A DNA stretch of 64,000 bases from Apostichopus japonicus (Eukaryota > Echinodermata > Holothuroidea > Aspidochirotida > Stichopodidae), in the NCBI RefSeq assembly GCF_037975245.1, contig NC_092566.1:2788001-2852000 (forward strand), read 5' to 3'. Of the stretch, positions 35,657-49,897 are shown in pieces. The notes beneath the pieces are model-generated. The model did no database searches and was not told where the DNA came from. It saw only the letters and a list, made by a program, of their open reading frames with translations. Every line of letters begins with the position of its first letter. Positions within the stretch are counted from its first letter, which is position 1. Position numbers and translations under genes: made by a program.

Positions 35657-37067
35657 TTCTGTAGCAACAATGCGTAACCGATCCAAGGAAACAATGCAGA
35701 CGGTGTCTCTCTTAAAGTGAGATAACAGAGTTTAAAACACCATCGTTGTCGTGGATACACTTAGGAACGTCTGTGGCAACTGTCTAAGTGAAACCTCCCA
35801 ATCACAGACCCATGGCCGCTTTGAACGAGCTAGATGTATAGTTATTGGCAGCAGATGGAGATTTTGTTTGGACTGTTTGCAAGTGTTGCTGTTTAATAGC
35901 TTATCCTCCTCGGTAAAGTACATAACACAGACGAGTTCAGCGATCTAACTGTGTCACAGAAGTGTTGAAAGTGAGTTTATAGCTCTACACGGCAGCAAAG
36001 GGTTCAAGGTTTTTCTAGCACTACATACTTTCATTTTTCAAATTTTGCTTCAATATCCTCTCTCCCCCAGGTGAGTGTTTTTACTTTCAAATCTATGAAA
36101 AGAACTGAATGCAGCAGGAAGTATCATACAGAAGACATCATTGATACAGATAATTCCGAGAAGAATAAATGTTCAACAGAGAAAGTAAAGAGTTTTTTTC
36201 ACATTTTCATTCCCTTCTTTGGTTAAATGCTTTCTCTATCTATTTCTATCTATTAATATTGTAAAATGACAAAAGTGCTAGTACCTCATGGACTTTCCTG
36301 CTATTACAAAGACTTATGTATTGCCCCTAAAGTTTAGAAGGTTAAAAACATAAAGGTCAAAAGTACTTTAATAATTGCTCTTATTATGCTTTCAAATTAT
36401 ACCCAAACGATGAGCATTGCTAAAGTAGGGAATTATATTGTTCTCTAGAGTTAAAATGGTAATTTATATTTCAGAAGGCAGCTATAAAAGGCTTGTTTTA
36501 GTTTGAACCAGAGTGACCTTTAATTGGCATTCTAGCATAATTATGGGCTATACATATGGCCTTTAAAAACGCAACGATTGAGTACAGCGCAGAGTTTATA
36601 CCCAGAACACTTTCACTCTTTCAAAGCCACAAATTGGAAAAACAAGTTTACAACCTTAATGGAGGTTAGTCATAGGACTTGAATCTGCAGTTAGATAATT
36701 TTGTTACTGAATGTTGGTTTAACTTTCTTATTTATTTTTTTTGTAGTGAAGATTTTAATACTAGCTGAAGCACTATGACCTCTAGAAGCACATTTGTTTA
36801 GCTGCTGTTCGACTCGCAATGAGAATATAGTACTGAAAGCTGTTAATTAACAGTTAATTTAACAGTCAAAAGATTGTTCTGAATTCCTTCATATATGTAT
36901 GATCAGAGACTCTTCTTTTTTTTTTAACCAAAAGTAAGGTTGTATCGCTAGGTATTAATTAGAGATTCCAAGATCATGTCATTTGATGCAATACACAGAA
37001 TGTAAAAGATACAAGGGGCAACAGTGCATGGCCACCTCCTTCCTGTGCAGATAATGTCTTAGTGGAA

Positions 37068-37775
37068 TACAAAGAGGTATTCTGAGGTGCTACATGTGCT
37101 TTGAGGTACTAAATGTGCTTACATGCATGAAAAGTCCATGATCAGCTCTTGCACTTTACAGGAGGCTGCCACAACATTCATTGAGGTACTCCGAGGTAGT
37201 ACATCAAGTTAATACCCATGGAAAGTCCATGATCAGCTCCTACACTTTACAGGAGGCTGCCAAAACATACGTTGAGGTACTCTGAGGTACGACATTGCTT
37301 ATATCCATGGAAAGTCCATGATCAGCTCCTACACTTTACAGGAGGCTGCCAAAACATTCATTGAGGTACTCCGAGGTAGTACATCAAGTTTATATCCATG
37401 GAAAGTCCATGATCAGCTCCTACACTTTACAGGAGGCTGCCAAAACATTCATTGAGGTACTCCGAGGTAGTACATCAAGTTTATATCCATGGAAAGTCCA
37501 TGATCAGCTCCTACACTTTACAGGAGGCTGCCAAAACATTCATTGAGGTACTCCGAGGTAGTGCATGTACTTATATCCATGGAAAGTCCATAATCAGCTC
37601 CTACACTTTACAGGAGGCTGCCAATACATCCATTGAGGTACTCTGAGGTAGTACATGTGCTTATATCCATGGAAAGTCCATGATCAGCTCCTGCACTATA
37701 CAGGAGGCTGCCAAAACATTCATTGAGGTACTCTGAGGTAGTACATGTGCTTATATCCATGGAAAGTCCATGATG
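37068..37775 (+). repeat. 91-bp tandem satellite, about 8 copies
   Basis: The unit includes ATCCATGGAAAGTCCATGAT, TTTACAGGAGGCTGCCAAAA and GAGGTACTCCGAGGTAGTAC. The first copy is diverged and two central copies are nearly identical. A detached GAGGTACTCTGAGGTAGTAC lies at about 37909. Open frames shift by one per unit and are not genes. Confidence 0.95.
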
Positions 37776-39010
37776 CATGGTATGAGGGCAGTGGAATATG
37801 GCCCGTGCATAGTTTGTAGTACTACTACATGGCTTTACATAGAAGCATACAACAGCTAGACCCAAGTCAGTTACTATACATTGGAAGAGGTTTCAAATTC
37901 ATCTGGTGAGGTACTCTGAGGTAGTACATGTAGTATTAGAGATTATTGTAACGGACATGACTTACTCAGGTAGAGAGATTGTAGAACCAAACAACGAGGT
38001 ACTAATCTACAGTTGATGTTGCATTAGAGTACCGACTGATGCTTAAATACAATCTGGTGCGATTGTAAAGTAACCAATATGAAATGATATTCTTTCAGAG
38101 GGGGGGGGGGAGGATTGGGGGAGTGGTGGAGCACAGCCCTTCACTGGTCAACACTGCCAACACATGTTCAATTTAAACCTAGCCTAGAGGTACTACTAAA
38201 CTTTTATGTTTCAGCAATGACTCCAGCATCCCGCCGGGTCATAGTAAGGTGGGTTTTTCATCCAAGAGCAATCTACAGTTTTCACATCTGAAATGACTTT
38301 CTAAAATTGAAAAGATTCCAAATTTGAGTTAAAATGTTGAATTGGAAGCCACCCGACATGTAAGTTGTAATCCATAAACCCTTATGGGTTTCTCCCACAT
38401 ATGTGGTTGCTAATTAAGCGTCGTAAAAATAAAAATAAATGCTGATTATTATTATTATTATTATGTTCTTAAATGCAAGTGCAACAAAGATAGTTTGTTG
38501 TGCTGGTTAACACAGTACAGCTCGTACTAAAACCATAAATTTGAGTATGAGCAATGTCCATTTGCTCATACTGAAATTTAATTCATTTCCTTATACCAAT
38601 TTTGTTCAATCTATCATAAAAAATGCTATTTGATTTAATACTAGAACAAGCACAGAATTTTTTTTTCTTTTTTCTAAATATAACAATTTGAAGGACCCAA
38701 AGATTAAGCAATACAATACACTCTGGATGCCAAAATATAGTTATAATATTTGAATATGTCTAAATTTTGAATTTGTCTGCCCCGAGGGAGTCAATTTATA
38801 TTATTAAGGATACCAAGAAGCAAAATGGTGCTATGTGTATTTTGGAACCATATCAAGTTGTTTTTTTGTTACATTCAATGATGCTAGTGCTAGTGTTATC
38901 TCTCAGCTTGAAAGACCATTCCCAGGACATTTAGCTCCATTGCATATACACAGGCCTACAAAAGTGTTGACCAGTGTGAACTTCAAGTGATGCCAAGTTT
39001 CTTACACTAA

Positions 39011-39122
39011 TTTGGACTTATGGTAAGAGGGCCTGACATTTCAATCCTAGTAGGATCTTCTTCAGAGGCTCTTTTAGTGGATGAGCAGTTTGCTTTCAGT
39101 TTTGTTTTTATTTTAATATGGA
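39011..39122 (-). repeat. Dispersed repeat R, copy 2 (fragment)
   Basis: Minus strand carries CTCTGAAGAAGATCCTACTA and GGATTGAAATGTCAGGCC, with the flank ATGAGCAGTTTGCTTTCAG matching copy 1 (on the plus strand). Confidence 0.55.
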
Positions 39123-39139
39123 CTTACATATCAAGTACT

Positions 39140-39460
39140 AAATATCAAGTAATAATAATAATGTTTGCATTTTATATAGCGCTTTATACCAGCGATAGAT
39201 CTCAAAGCGCTTTACAGACGTTACATTACCCCTGGTCAATGATAACCTGTCCCAGAGATAATCCCTCCAGTCGGCAGCAGTTATATACTGCGCCCAATGA
39301 CAAGTTACCTCACAGGTACCCATCTAACCCCTGGGTGGAGAGAGGCAAGTGAGATAAAGCATCTTGCCCAAGGACACAACGTAATGAACTAGGTAGGAAT
39401 CGAACCAGCAATCCTTGGATCACAAGTCCGACGCCTTAGCCAATTGGCCACCACGCGTAC
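39140..39460 (-). mobile_element. tRNA-derived SINE, related subfamily
   Basis: Minus-strand head at 39460-39391 with A box TGGCCAATTGG and B box GGTTCGATTCC. The body shares the GAGAGGCAAGTGAGATAAAG and TTGCCCAAGGACACAACG region with the 48-kb copy. The far end carries ATAGCGCTTTATACC...CAAAGCGCTTTACA and an (AAT)n stretch, a SINE 3' module common in invertebrate genomes. Confidence 0.75.
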
Positions 39461-40389
39461 TACATAACAAGCATTTCATCTCAAGTACCATTTGCATCAA
39501 AGTATCTTATACAAGGCTTTCACTCTTTCACTTAACACTGAACATTTTACTATGATCTTGACCACTAAATACCAACTATCGAATCAAATTAACCAAAGTC
39601 AACATAAAAAGCTGCTTGCACAAGCTGATATATTAAAATGCACTGTAAAATAAAATGCACATTCTAATAATACTATAACTCCAGACAGAGAGAGAGAGAG
39701 GTGGAGAGAGGGTCATAAAAGGTTGCATAATTTCCACTAAATATTCCTAATTGGCTCATTGTCATGTAATTTCTAATTTTACCATTACTAATGCATATCA
39801 TTGCACACCATATATGCAAATGTGGTGACATCACACTCCTTTCACTTAGTCTCATTGATTCTATACACACAAAGCTGCACAATTTTAAGGAGATCAATGG
39901 GCTTGATTCGGATGATGAAAAAATGACTTGAGATCTTATGGCTACATAGAGTAGTGCAGTCATTGCCAGGTGGAATAATATCGAACCAGCAAGCACGTGT
40001 CTCGAACAAATACAACACCATCATTGGTTGCAATGAAGGTTGTATGACCCTCATTTTTAAGTGTCTTACTTTCTGTAACTTGTTAATTAACAACGGAAAA
40101 ATTAATCAAGGCTTATCAACAAACTTGACAGGATTGCAGACCTTTGGACTAGAACGTTCCAGCCAAACAATTTCTTTGCCCCTTTTCAATTTTATTCGTA
40201 ATTTGACAAGATCATCTGATTAAACTCTGTGGGCCGTCTGGCCTAGAAATCAAATCAGCATTGCATGCAAATGTGCAAGAGGGAGAATTAAACGGAGATT
40301 ATCCTCTTTAGGGGATAATCTAGCCCAGTCTGATTACGAGTTTAAAATGAAGTTGCAGGCCATGATCAAATCCTTTTTCGTGTACCAAC

Positions 40390-40695
40390 CTTTTTCTTGC
40401 CAGCTCTCTTCTGTCTTGATGCTATATGTGGAAGCGATTTGGCTGACAGGCTGGACTTTCTCTGCAATGAGGAATGCGGCCACATATTCCACAACCGTGA
40501 AGGTATCCACAAGGATTCATCGCTATACTGTCTACGGTGGGAAAACTTCCCCCCTGGGCTGCTTTTGGGTTCCTTTTTCTCGGTACTGCTGTAAGCGCTG
40601 TAAGTGTTTGAACGCATATACATGGACCGGGGAAGAGAATTAGTCTCCAGGGGTGGAGTAGTGTCCCCCTTACGCGGGTATCCTCTTCGTGACAT
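40390..40695 (-). CDS. Candidate alternative first coding exon 1b of the RhoGAP (long basic, Ser-rich N-terminus)
   Basis: A minus-strand frame starts MSRRGYPRKGDTTPP and stays open for 102 codons, rich in Ser, Arg, Lys and Pro, ending ...RQKRAGKKK before a GTTGGT donor. The donor is weaker than consensus but follows AAG and leaves phase 0, matching exon 2. Composition is protein-like and more GC-rich than its surroundings. An in-frame upstream ATG would add nine residues; I chose the ATG at 40695, which has A at -3. With exons 2-6 the product would be about 705 residues. I recognise no domain; a disordered, phosphorylatable, basic N-terminal extension is the plain reading. A separate unrelated gene is the main alternative. 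Confidence 0.5.
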
Positions 40696-41049
40696 ACTTA
40701 AATATATCCAGGTAATCCACACAAACAGAAATTATACACTCCGTCGTCCTCCGTTCCCTAGCATCTCTTTCAAGTATTAACATACAGACCACCACGTTGC
40801 CTCATTCCCAAACTACAGTACAAACTAACATGGATGCCTGAAATGACTGCATGGGAAGCAGGGGAGGAAATTACGTCTACTTTTCAGGCTTCCTGCCATC
40901 AAACTTCTCCGTTCCATGGATCCGGATGATAAATTAACTCTGTTGACGGATTCCCTGCGGTCCATTAGTGGTGTGCCAGAAATATTCCACTGAGATGTGT
41001 TAACGACGAAGACCGTAAAAAAAAAAAACAAGCTTGCTGCCAGCCAGCC

Positions 41050-44000
41050 AAAAACTATTTGAGATTTTAACTACTACTACTTGTACCACAGCTGTATGTC
41101 CAAGTTGTACGTTCTGCTGTAGTTACTTAATAAACAACACTTAATGTGTACTTTTACTTTTGGCTTTCACAGGCAATAACACCACAAATTTCAAACTTTA
41201 TTACTTTCAATCTATCTATAGGCTGGCTAACTCTGCTGCTTCATGATACTGTAAATGTTTTGCCAACTCATTATACAGCTCAATACTTTCAGTCCTTTCA
41301 CAAAATTTATACCTTCAGTTTAGTCAAATTGCAAAGACATATTTATACACAGGAAGTAAATCAGAGCTGTTCTCAATAATTTTACGTCATTAATTCCCAG
41401 TTTAACTGTTAGTGATTCGCTCTGAGGTCATGTAACAAAAAACAGATTTGTTTATTTGTCTGCAGACGGAAAAAAATCTAGTGATGCTCTATGAATGCTT
41501 TAATGACGTTAACATCTTCCTGTGAGTGGGGAAAATAAAATCCTCCCAAAATTGAGAAAAAAACATGTAGCAAATTTTACTACAGTGCAACTTGAGAACT
41601 TCATCTACTGAATCAAAGTTCCAACTATACACATTGCTGGAGCAATTTCAAAATGAAAAGTTTCTATAGGAATTTTCAAGTATTGAATGATATTCGCAAA
41701 CAAAAGATGCAACTATTAGTACGTTGTCATTTTCCCCCCTAGCTTGTTGTGGACATTGATCAATCTAATACACACATTTGGAATAATTAATTATCTATAG
41801 TCACGCCAGAAAATGTAAACAGTTGTTATGAAGAATACAGTTAGCGATAAAGTCATACACTATCATATCGTTTCTTTGGTGTTCTACTAACAAAGTGCTA
41901 ATTGATAAATTGCTTAATCAAAAACTAAAATATGATGTATGTATGTTGGAAACTCTCCAATGAAATGACAGGTACTGTAGTGTACTTATTACACTGTTAT
42001 ACCACATACATGTATGTTTCGTGTCCCCTGTCACATAACGAATGAAAATGTTATCTCCTTGCAGCTTGGTATCAACGTGCTGACTACTCATGGAAACTAG
42101 AAACTAGCACAGATCAACATCGACTTTCAGAAATCAGATTATCAGGAAACAGGATCAGCATTGATTATCAGAAATCCTCTTTTCTTCGGCCAGCCATTGT
42201 GAAGGCTTCAATGAGCACTTAAAAAAATATCACAGGTCATAAACAGTTGTTTATTCATGATGTTAAACATTGAACGACAGAGTAGATATTTTAGTGCGAG
42301 TACAACAGCACGAGTACGAGTAGAATTTCGCTAGGTATGAGTACAAGGCTCAAAACATGAGTAACGGTGCTTTAATCTCACACTAATAACTCCACTACTA
42401 GATTTCCAACATGTTCCCGAGTGCGAGTACAAATCCAAGAGAGGGGGAGGGGTGGGGGGAGGGGAGAAGGCTCAAGAAGGATCAAACTTGGCTTCCCTCA
42501 GTCAGTTTCCGATGATGAAATGATTAGATAAACTTATAGCCGTTGTATAGGAGCTATAAGGTAACTAGTCCATGAAGCACATATATAATAACAGCAGCAT
42601 GCACCCTCTTGTGCTGCTACTGAATAAGGGCCAGTCCTAACAATGCACAGTAGCAAGGACAACTACCCAAAAGTATGAAGAAAACCTATTTCAGTGTAAT
42701 GTAATGTACTCCACCTCAGTCTCTAATACCAATTGCCAAAGCACACCTTTACACAGTAATCCACTTCCAGAAGTCTGTTTCCTATTGTTCCATTTAAGGA
42801 ATTACAATTCAGAAGGTAGACTTAACAGAGACCTGCGATCTCCTTAAATCCATCCAGAGCTTCAACTTCCTTGTCAAAATAAAATGTCAAGATCTCATGA
42901 ATAGAACATAGCAAGAAAGGAAAGACAGTCAAGTAGTTGGACCACAGTCCTGAAAAAAACCTTAAGGCCAGTTAGCCAGCTGTGATTCAACTCTGATACC
43001 AACTCTTCCAAATATGAACCAAACGATTGAAGATTTAAATACCACCGTTATATCTCACTGCACATCTGTGTGCCGGTTTCCCTAAAACTCAAGTTTATGG
43101 TACTGTTTCCCAGGGTAATGACAAAAACAGAAAGGCCGGTGGGTGTCTGAATGTCTATAACTCTGGTTGGTCATGAACCCATCTGTACTTCAAAAGAGAT
43201 CTTTGTACTACACTACTTTTGCTTTCTGTGCCAGATGAAAATGAATATTTCAAAATTTTCAAAGAGAAGCTGAAGTATGGCAATCATTTCTAAAGCTATT
43301 CATAGGTTCACGGTTGATATAAAACTACGCGCATGCATGCGATTTGACAAAAACTGTGCGGTGACATTCCATATGTATCCTTGTGTATAAATCATATGAC
43401 TATACATACATCATAAAAGTAGTATGCAACCAAGTCCTAGAACAATCTAAATCATAGTTAAAAACTAAAAGTTAAAATAAGGCTTGATCTGCAGCTGACA
43501 ATAATGCAATACAAAACTGATGCTCCCCCTAACATCCCCCACCCCCCCACCCCCCACCCACATTGTAATTCGACCTCACATAAACAAAACTAGGGATTAT
43601 AGGTAGTCAGTATTGGCCCAAACATAGCTTGCTATATTTGCTAGAAGTTTTCGAAAAGTACTTTACTGCAGGTCTTTACTCTCCAAATTATTCTCTGACA
43701 TTTTCAAGGAACATTCAAGATAACTGAATGTCCCACTGAGGAAAATTTCCTCAAGGTTGTAATAAAATCAGTTTTTAAGAATTTTGACCACAGTGACCAT
43801 ATTTGAATATATGTAGCATATTTGGGGCCAATACAGCATAACTTTAAGTTTGATGTGTTACTATAGATTGTATCATTTTTTATTTATAAAAAAATTGAAA
43901 AAAATTGAAAGAGAAAAGAAGAAGATTGAATCAAGTTGTTTATGTACATTATAATGTTTTAATGTACCTCACAGCCTCAGTAATGTACATGTTAACTTGC

Positions 44001-47000
44001 TACATGCTATAAATACACTGTCACACAACATTGACATTACTCTCACTTGGTATACAATGTAACAAATTCATGCTTTGCACTGTAACAGCTAGGAGGTCAA
44101 ACTGAATGATCCAAATCCTAACCTCATCTACCACAACTGGGGGTGGGGGGGGTGGGGGGGTACGACAACACCACTCATTTTCATTCTGCAGTCTGTCCAC
44201 ACGAAACAAGATAAGGGAGCAGGGTCTGAGGTAGGGGATGGGGTCCAGCTTGTGGAAGGTACATGTGGGTAGGAGAGTAGGAAGAGGAAGGGGTGGGAAG
44301 GGGAAGTTCTCCTTTCCATTTTGGAAAATGTCCTCTTTTGTTACAATATTTGTTCCTTACAAAGATAGTGATGCTTAAATTCTTTTCACCCCACTACAAA
44401 TTAAACTGAGTTTTGATTGTCATCAATGATTGGGGATTTGGGGCAGGGGGGTGGCAGAGGGGAGTATTAGAAAATGAAAACCATGGTCTTTGATAATGTT
44501 GGATGTTTGGGAGATATTAACATAAGGGTCTTGATTCACTTACTAATTTAGGCATGCTAAACTAAAGTTAACAATAAATATGCATTAAGACACACAGAAG
44601 TTTGAACAAACTTTTCTTAAAAAAATAGGGAAAAAGAATGAATTTCACTTCTTTGCAATTCTTTGCAATTTTCATATCTTTTTTAAGATCTCTTTTGAAT
44701 CCTTGTTCTCTGTGCTCTGCTTTTTCTCTCTGTTTTCTACCACAGTTCAACTTTTTTTTCATTTCATTATTTCTTTCTTGTGTGTTGGAGAAGGGTAGGG
44801 TGGGTGGGTGGGGGAGGGGAAGGGAGGGGGCACGGGAAACTATGGGAGTCATCAAGGACTGACTGAAGAATGACAAGATTTGATTTGAATAATTCTTTGA
44901 TAATCTGTGCTGATTTTAATCTAATGCAATTCACAAGTAATTATGACCCAATTATCAAAATATATCAAACAAGTATGCCAGGTAAAATCAAATCTCAGAC
45001 ATGATGACATATTACAGGAAATATCTCGTCATCATTGCCAGCAGCAGAATGGGCTTACCACATGGAACAGTTGACCAGATCTGAATAGTTGAAATAAGCT
45101 TGGTTTGCATATTTTGAGATACAAAAAATAGTTCATATCTTTAGAAAGGAGATTTGTGTTGTGTGGATTAATACACAGGATAACACTTCACACATTCTAA
45201 TACGCACGTCACAAGCACAACTTAAGTAAATTATAACAGGTGATTATTGTGATATAAAATAGAACGAACAAGATTTAGTTTTGTGCCCTTTGCCCACCAT
45301 ATACTGTAGAGATATATACATATAGAGCTACATTGCATAGGTCCTGATGGTCTTAAATCAGAGGTGTGCCTGAAATTGATCTTGCAGGGCAATGCAGGCC
45401 ACTGTGAAATATTTGTATCCATGACGATAACAGGAATGTTACACTTGTGAGAAGACAAATGTTCTGCATGCATACGTCTCTATCGGTTCTGTTGATATAG
45501 CCAATCGCAAGTCAACCTAGACCCTTTAAACAAAACACTTCCAGTTCATGTTTTCTTTTGTGGTCAATCAGTGAATTCATTGTTTCAATTTGATTTATAG
45601 TTGACTGAGAACACTGCTACAATATTTTAGGGTTCCGCAGTCCAAATTAACTAAAAACCCTGTGATCAGTTGCAGGAGCCATGGGAGTGGGAAGGAACCT
45701 AGGTTCCTTCTTCCTCTGCCCCCTCCCCCCCCCACCCTTAATATTTTTCTGGCCCAAAGTATGGCCAGAAAATGGCTTTCTTTTAAAGAAAATGGGTTCA
45801 GCCTGCCTCCCCCCTTCAAAAGTTTTGGGCCCCTTAATTAAAGACATCCTGCTTTCTAGCATATCTGGTGTTTGCGTGTGCGGGAAGGAGGGGAATGCCT
45901 GATGAAAGTTAAGTGCAAAATTTACCAAAAGGAACAAAGTCTCACACATTTCATGATTTCCACAATAGGTCCTATAAAACAAATACGCTGAAATGATCTT
46001 AAATGTTGTTCGTTTCCATACAACATTATGCGTGGTGCTTATTCTGTGTGATATTTCATTCACACACATCTTGGAAGCAAACACTCTTCTTATTACAGTG
46101 TTGTACTGTGCCTGTATGTAAACAGTCAACTTTGTTAGGTTAGCATGATGAATCCAAATGTCACCGTAATTTGAGAAACTTGATATTTATGTTGAACATT
46201 GATAATCAAGCTTCCTTGACAACAATGTAACCTTAGCATGAAAGTATATGGTGGCAACATTGTATGATGGTAACTAATTACTGTACTTCATATTTTTACA
46301 CACAAGTCAATTAGACCCGAGCACTGGGACTACTATACTTGACGGAACTAACAATGCCAAGGCAATGCGAGTACTAAATCACAAATTTGTTAAGGAAACA
46401 CGTAGATGCTAAGATGAATGGTTATTACTTTTGAAACATTAGAAAGGCTATCAAATGAACAAAAGCTACTTTTCTTTTGTTGGAATAGGCCAAAGGTCAT
46501 CAGTAACTACCAGCAATCTGCTAGAAAATGAAAGCAGAGAGCCAGTTAGCTTGGTAATTCCTTACCACACAATTTGCTCAAAATTCTTAATAACTATCTG
46601 ACTTATGTAGAGCATGTGAGTTAAATCTGTCCCAGAATTATGTGAGAAGCAGAAAAAATGTCTAGATATCCCTTGCGGGCATCAACCATGTCATTCACTC
46701 ATAAGGATTGTACAGTATGGAATTTTAAACCAAAATCTTCAATATCCAGAAAGAAGTTTTCTTATGTGGAATATATTTATACAAATTGTACCAACTTTGA
46801 GCTAGCAAATCCCTTTAATAGTTGTTGAGCCTGACATGACATTGTTTATAAAATGTGAAATATTTTTGAGAAAATGGCCTAAGTTTCCACCATTTGAGAA
46901 AACCTGTTGACCTCTTGACCTGTTCACCCCTTGAAGCTCAGAGGGCTACAACTGATAGGAGGTTTAAGAGCACGTTAAAAGCAAGAGTATGAACTCTGAA

Positions 47001-47135
47001 GCAGATTTCATTACCTGGTTGCCAAGTATGTTTCTGTGAAGACCTATAGAGCCCCTTCACAAACTAAACTGAATTTGACCAAACTATGTTCACCAAAGGA
47101 AAATCATAGCATTGGAGAATTCACAGATTAATTGT
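41050..47135. other. Intronic/upstream region without recognised genes
   Basis: It contains purine-rich and C-rich runs (43530, 44145, 44800, 45725), a cluster of CGAGTAC-like words near 42296-42430 and the palindrome at 45691. If exon 1c is real this is intron. Confidence 0.4.
45691..45710. repeat. Perfect 20-bp palindrome
   Basis: GAAGGAACCTAGGTTCCTTC reads the same on both strands. It lies beside a C-rich run. No element boundary recognised. Confidence 0.8.
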
Positions 47136-47139
47136 AGCT

Positions 47140-47330
47140 TTAATTTTGTGACCTTTGACCTATACCAATTTCAAACGGATTATTGCACTCACCGAGCTGG
47201 ATGATCTACGTACTAAGTATGAAGTTAAAAAAAAGATGTCCTTGTGTTGTTGTGTTCTACAAGATTTTCAGACTTTCACGTAACTGTTGACCACAAATGA
47301 CCTTTGACCTCCACCAATTTTATTAGAGAA
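47140..47330 (+). repeat. Distant copy of the DR1-bearing repeat
   Basis: TGACCTTTGACCT occurs at 47149 and 47298, 149 bp apart, with CCACCAATTTTATTAG and ACTAAGTATGAAGTT between and after, resembling the units at 1.1-1.7 kb. Confidence 0.6.
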
Positions 47331-48248
47331 GAAAAAATGCTCTAGAACAAGCAAAATGGCTGAAACTATCAACTGATCTCATGACAAGTTTACAGTATGT
47401 ACATAACTGACGCAGACTAAAATTGTCTACACCCAGTTATCGCTTCACAACATGTCCCAACAGAATTAGCCCTGTTGCAATGGGCTGACCCTCTGCTGGA
47501 GATTCCTAAGAAACTCTCAACAGTAATTATCTTTCACTTCACTTTTTCAAAATAAAACGCTTCCTTCTTCCTCTTACTGGCCATTTCTGAGTGAAAAACA
47601 GTGAGATTCAAGTGACACATTTTGCAACTAGTATTAATAATATCCAGCCAGATCTGCTTGGGAGACCTTAAGAGAAATACTAAAATTTAAAAAAAAATCA
47701 TAATAATCATAAACTTAACTCTTTTAAGAACTTTCTTGTCTGAATTCATGAAAGTTCTCAACCTTCTTGAAGGAACAAACTCACACTTTCTTCAAAACAC
47801 TTTCTTGTAGTTAATGTTGTCTGTGAGTGATGTGATGGCAACTCTCCTTAGAACGGTAGCCTTTATCAAAAGTTCACAAACAGAAACGTTTCAACCGGTT
47901 TTACAAACTTGTTGAAGTGGATGCCTATGGGACAACTTAAAAATACTGAAGCGTGTAGACTATTTGAGGTTCAACAAGACATTTAGTAATATCTTCATGA
48001 CTTAAATTCCCACAATTGTGAGTGGGAGAAGGATGGGGGGGGGATGGATAGTGAGGGATTTGAGATGGAATTGAGAAATTGCACAGATTCCTTCCAATGT
48101 ATCAAGAAATTGCAATAACAAAGAAAAAATATTAAACAGCAGACAAGCAAAGGCACTGGTGACATAAGGCAACCATATATGCTGTTCCCATTCTTGATTC
48201 TTGATTAATGAACATCCTCATAAGCAAACTTGCTGTCCCGGATGTGTA

Positions 48249-48572
48249 ACTTAACCCTGGTCATTGCCAGGTAACTTGTCACGCCTACACACCAAATGTG
48301 CACAATTCAAACAATCTCTCCTGGGGCACCACAGTGCACCACAGCCACGTGTCCCCTGGGGGACTTCCCATAGGGTGCAGCCACAAACCGGCGCACGCAA
48401 CTATATTTACAAGTCACCTCGCAAGTCCCCATTTATACACCTGGGTGAAGAGAGGCAATGGAGATAAAGTGCCTTGCCCAAGGACACAACGCAGTGATCT
48501 GGCCAGGGCTCGAACCTGTAATCCTTAGATCACAAGTCCACTGCCTTAACCACTTGACCACAACGCCCCCTC
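48249..48572 (-). mobile_element. tRNA-derived SINE, copy 2 (fuller)
   Basis: Same family as 8590-8852, with A box TGGTCAAGTGG and B box GGTTCGAGCCC in the minus-strand head at 48572-48501. The body contains CAAACCGGCGCACGCAAC, as in copy 1. Plus-strand open frames across it are repeat by-products. Confidence 0.75.
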
Positions 48573-49809
48573 ATGATCCAAGCGTATTTCATATCGCTAC
48601 TGCAGCCCTCTAATTTTTTGGTTTTGGACACCCATTAACTTGTGTGGCATTTAAGGCCCCACTGAATGGACCCATGCTGTTTTTATAAACAATATTAAAG
48701 TACCATGAGAAGTAGGCCTAAAGTTACAGAATTACAAGGAGCACGTTTTACTTGCAACCATGGACACTATTGACGTACTGAGAGCGTGCCAACACTCTAC
48801 GAGCCATTCTACACAGTTATGAAATGTGAGTAATTTACTAAAGTACAAAAGTTGTACTTTCTCTTTGCTTGAAAGAAAACACAGACAATATTTAACAGAA
48901 GAAAAAGAAGAAATAAGCTTTGTTTGACAGAGTCTCTACGATAAACTTTTACAACAATTGCATCCAGCTGCGATCAAGTGGTTTCTATCATTTCAGCAAC
49001 AGCAGAAAAATCTGACACAACTTTACTTCAGTTGGTTTTTTGTTTCATCTTTTTTGCCTAGTGCTTGACAACAATAACATGGCCATATTTATAGTAAGGG
49101 ATAAAACTGGAAAATTATACGTACAACGTTAGACTTTTAAGCTCTAGGTCTGTAGGGAAAGCTTTTAAGATAGCTATGTACACAGGGAAATGAAACTGAT
49201 GAACTCGTGAAGAAGGAAGGAAGGAAGCTAGCATCGCAACTCTTTGGAAAGGTAAAGAAATGGGAATAATAAAGAAAAGCAATTAAAACAAAAAACAGAA
49301 CCAAGAATAAAAATAGGTGAGTGTAAATTATACTATGTTGATAAATGCTATTGCTATACAGGAAAAAATTTATCAACTCCTAAAAAAACTAAAAAATGGT
49401 TATTTTATATTAGAAATCTAAAACATCCCAAGGTAGGATTGAACCTGACAAATTTGTTGTGGTAAACTGAGAAGACCGAGAGAACGTAAACTCGCAGATA
49501 CCAGGCCTTGAAAATAATCCAGTGCTGATATAGCTAGAGAGAGACCCAAGCAGCTCCCAGAAAAGCCACAATTAGGTTCAATCTTGTACTCAAAAGGGCT
49601 ATACCATTCCATTACCTATCCCATGAGCTTTCCCACAATTAAACTGAAAGTATGGCAAATATTAAAATAGTAACTCTAGACCAGTTTGAAGTTGCTCCAG
49701 ATATGCCCAAATTGTCAGGTTCTTGAAAGTATTTTTGGCTCAAGATGAGGAAATCTTATGCTTGAGCCCAGGCAGATACAGTAGAAGGAACAGGCTCAAC
49801 AATTATCAA

Positions 49810-49872
49810 AATGCTCGAGAGATGGTAGAGTGCAATAGTGGTGAGGAGACAGGTAACTGACAAAACTAAAGT
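49810..49872 (+). repeat. Dispersed repeat related to the 30.8-kb foldback element
   Basis: GGTAGAGTGCAATAGTGG followed by TGAGGAGACAGGTAAC, as in the copies near 19 and 24 kb. It ends just beyond the exon 1c donor. Confidence 0.4.
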
Positions 49873-49897
49873 AAATCTGTTAAAATAATCGATTTAC

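Noticed and set aside
37361-37865. Repeated MRYSEVVHQVYIHGKS-type frames
   Set aside because: Translation of the 91-bp satellite; the frame shifts by one at each unit.
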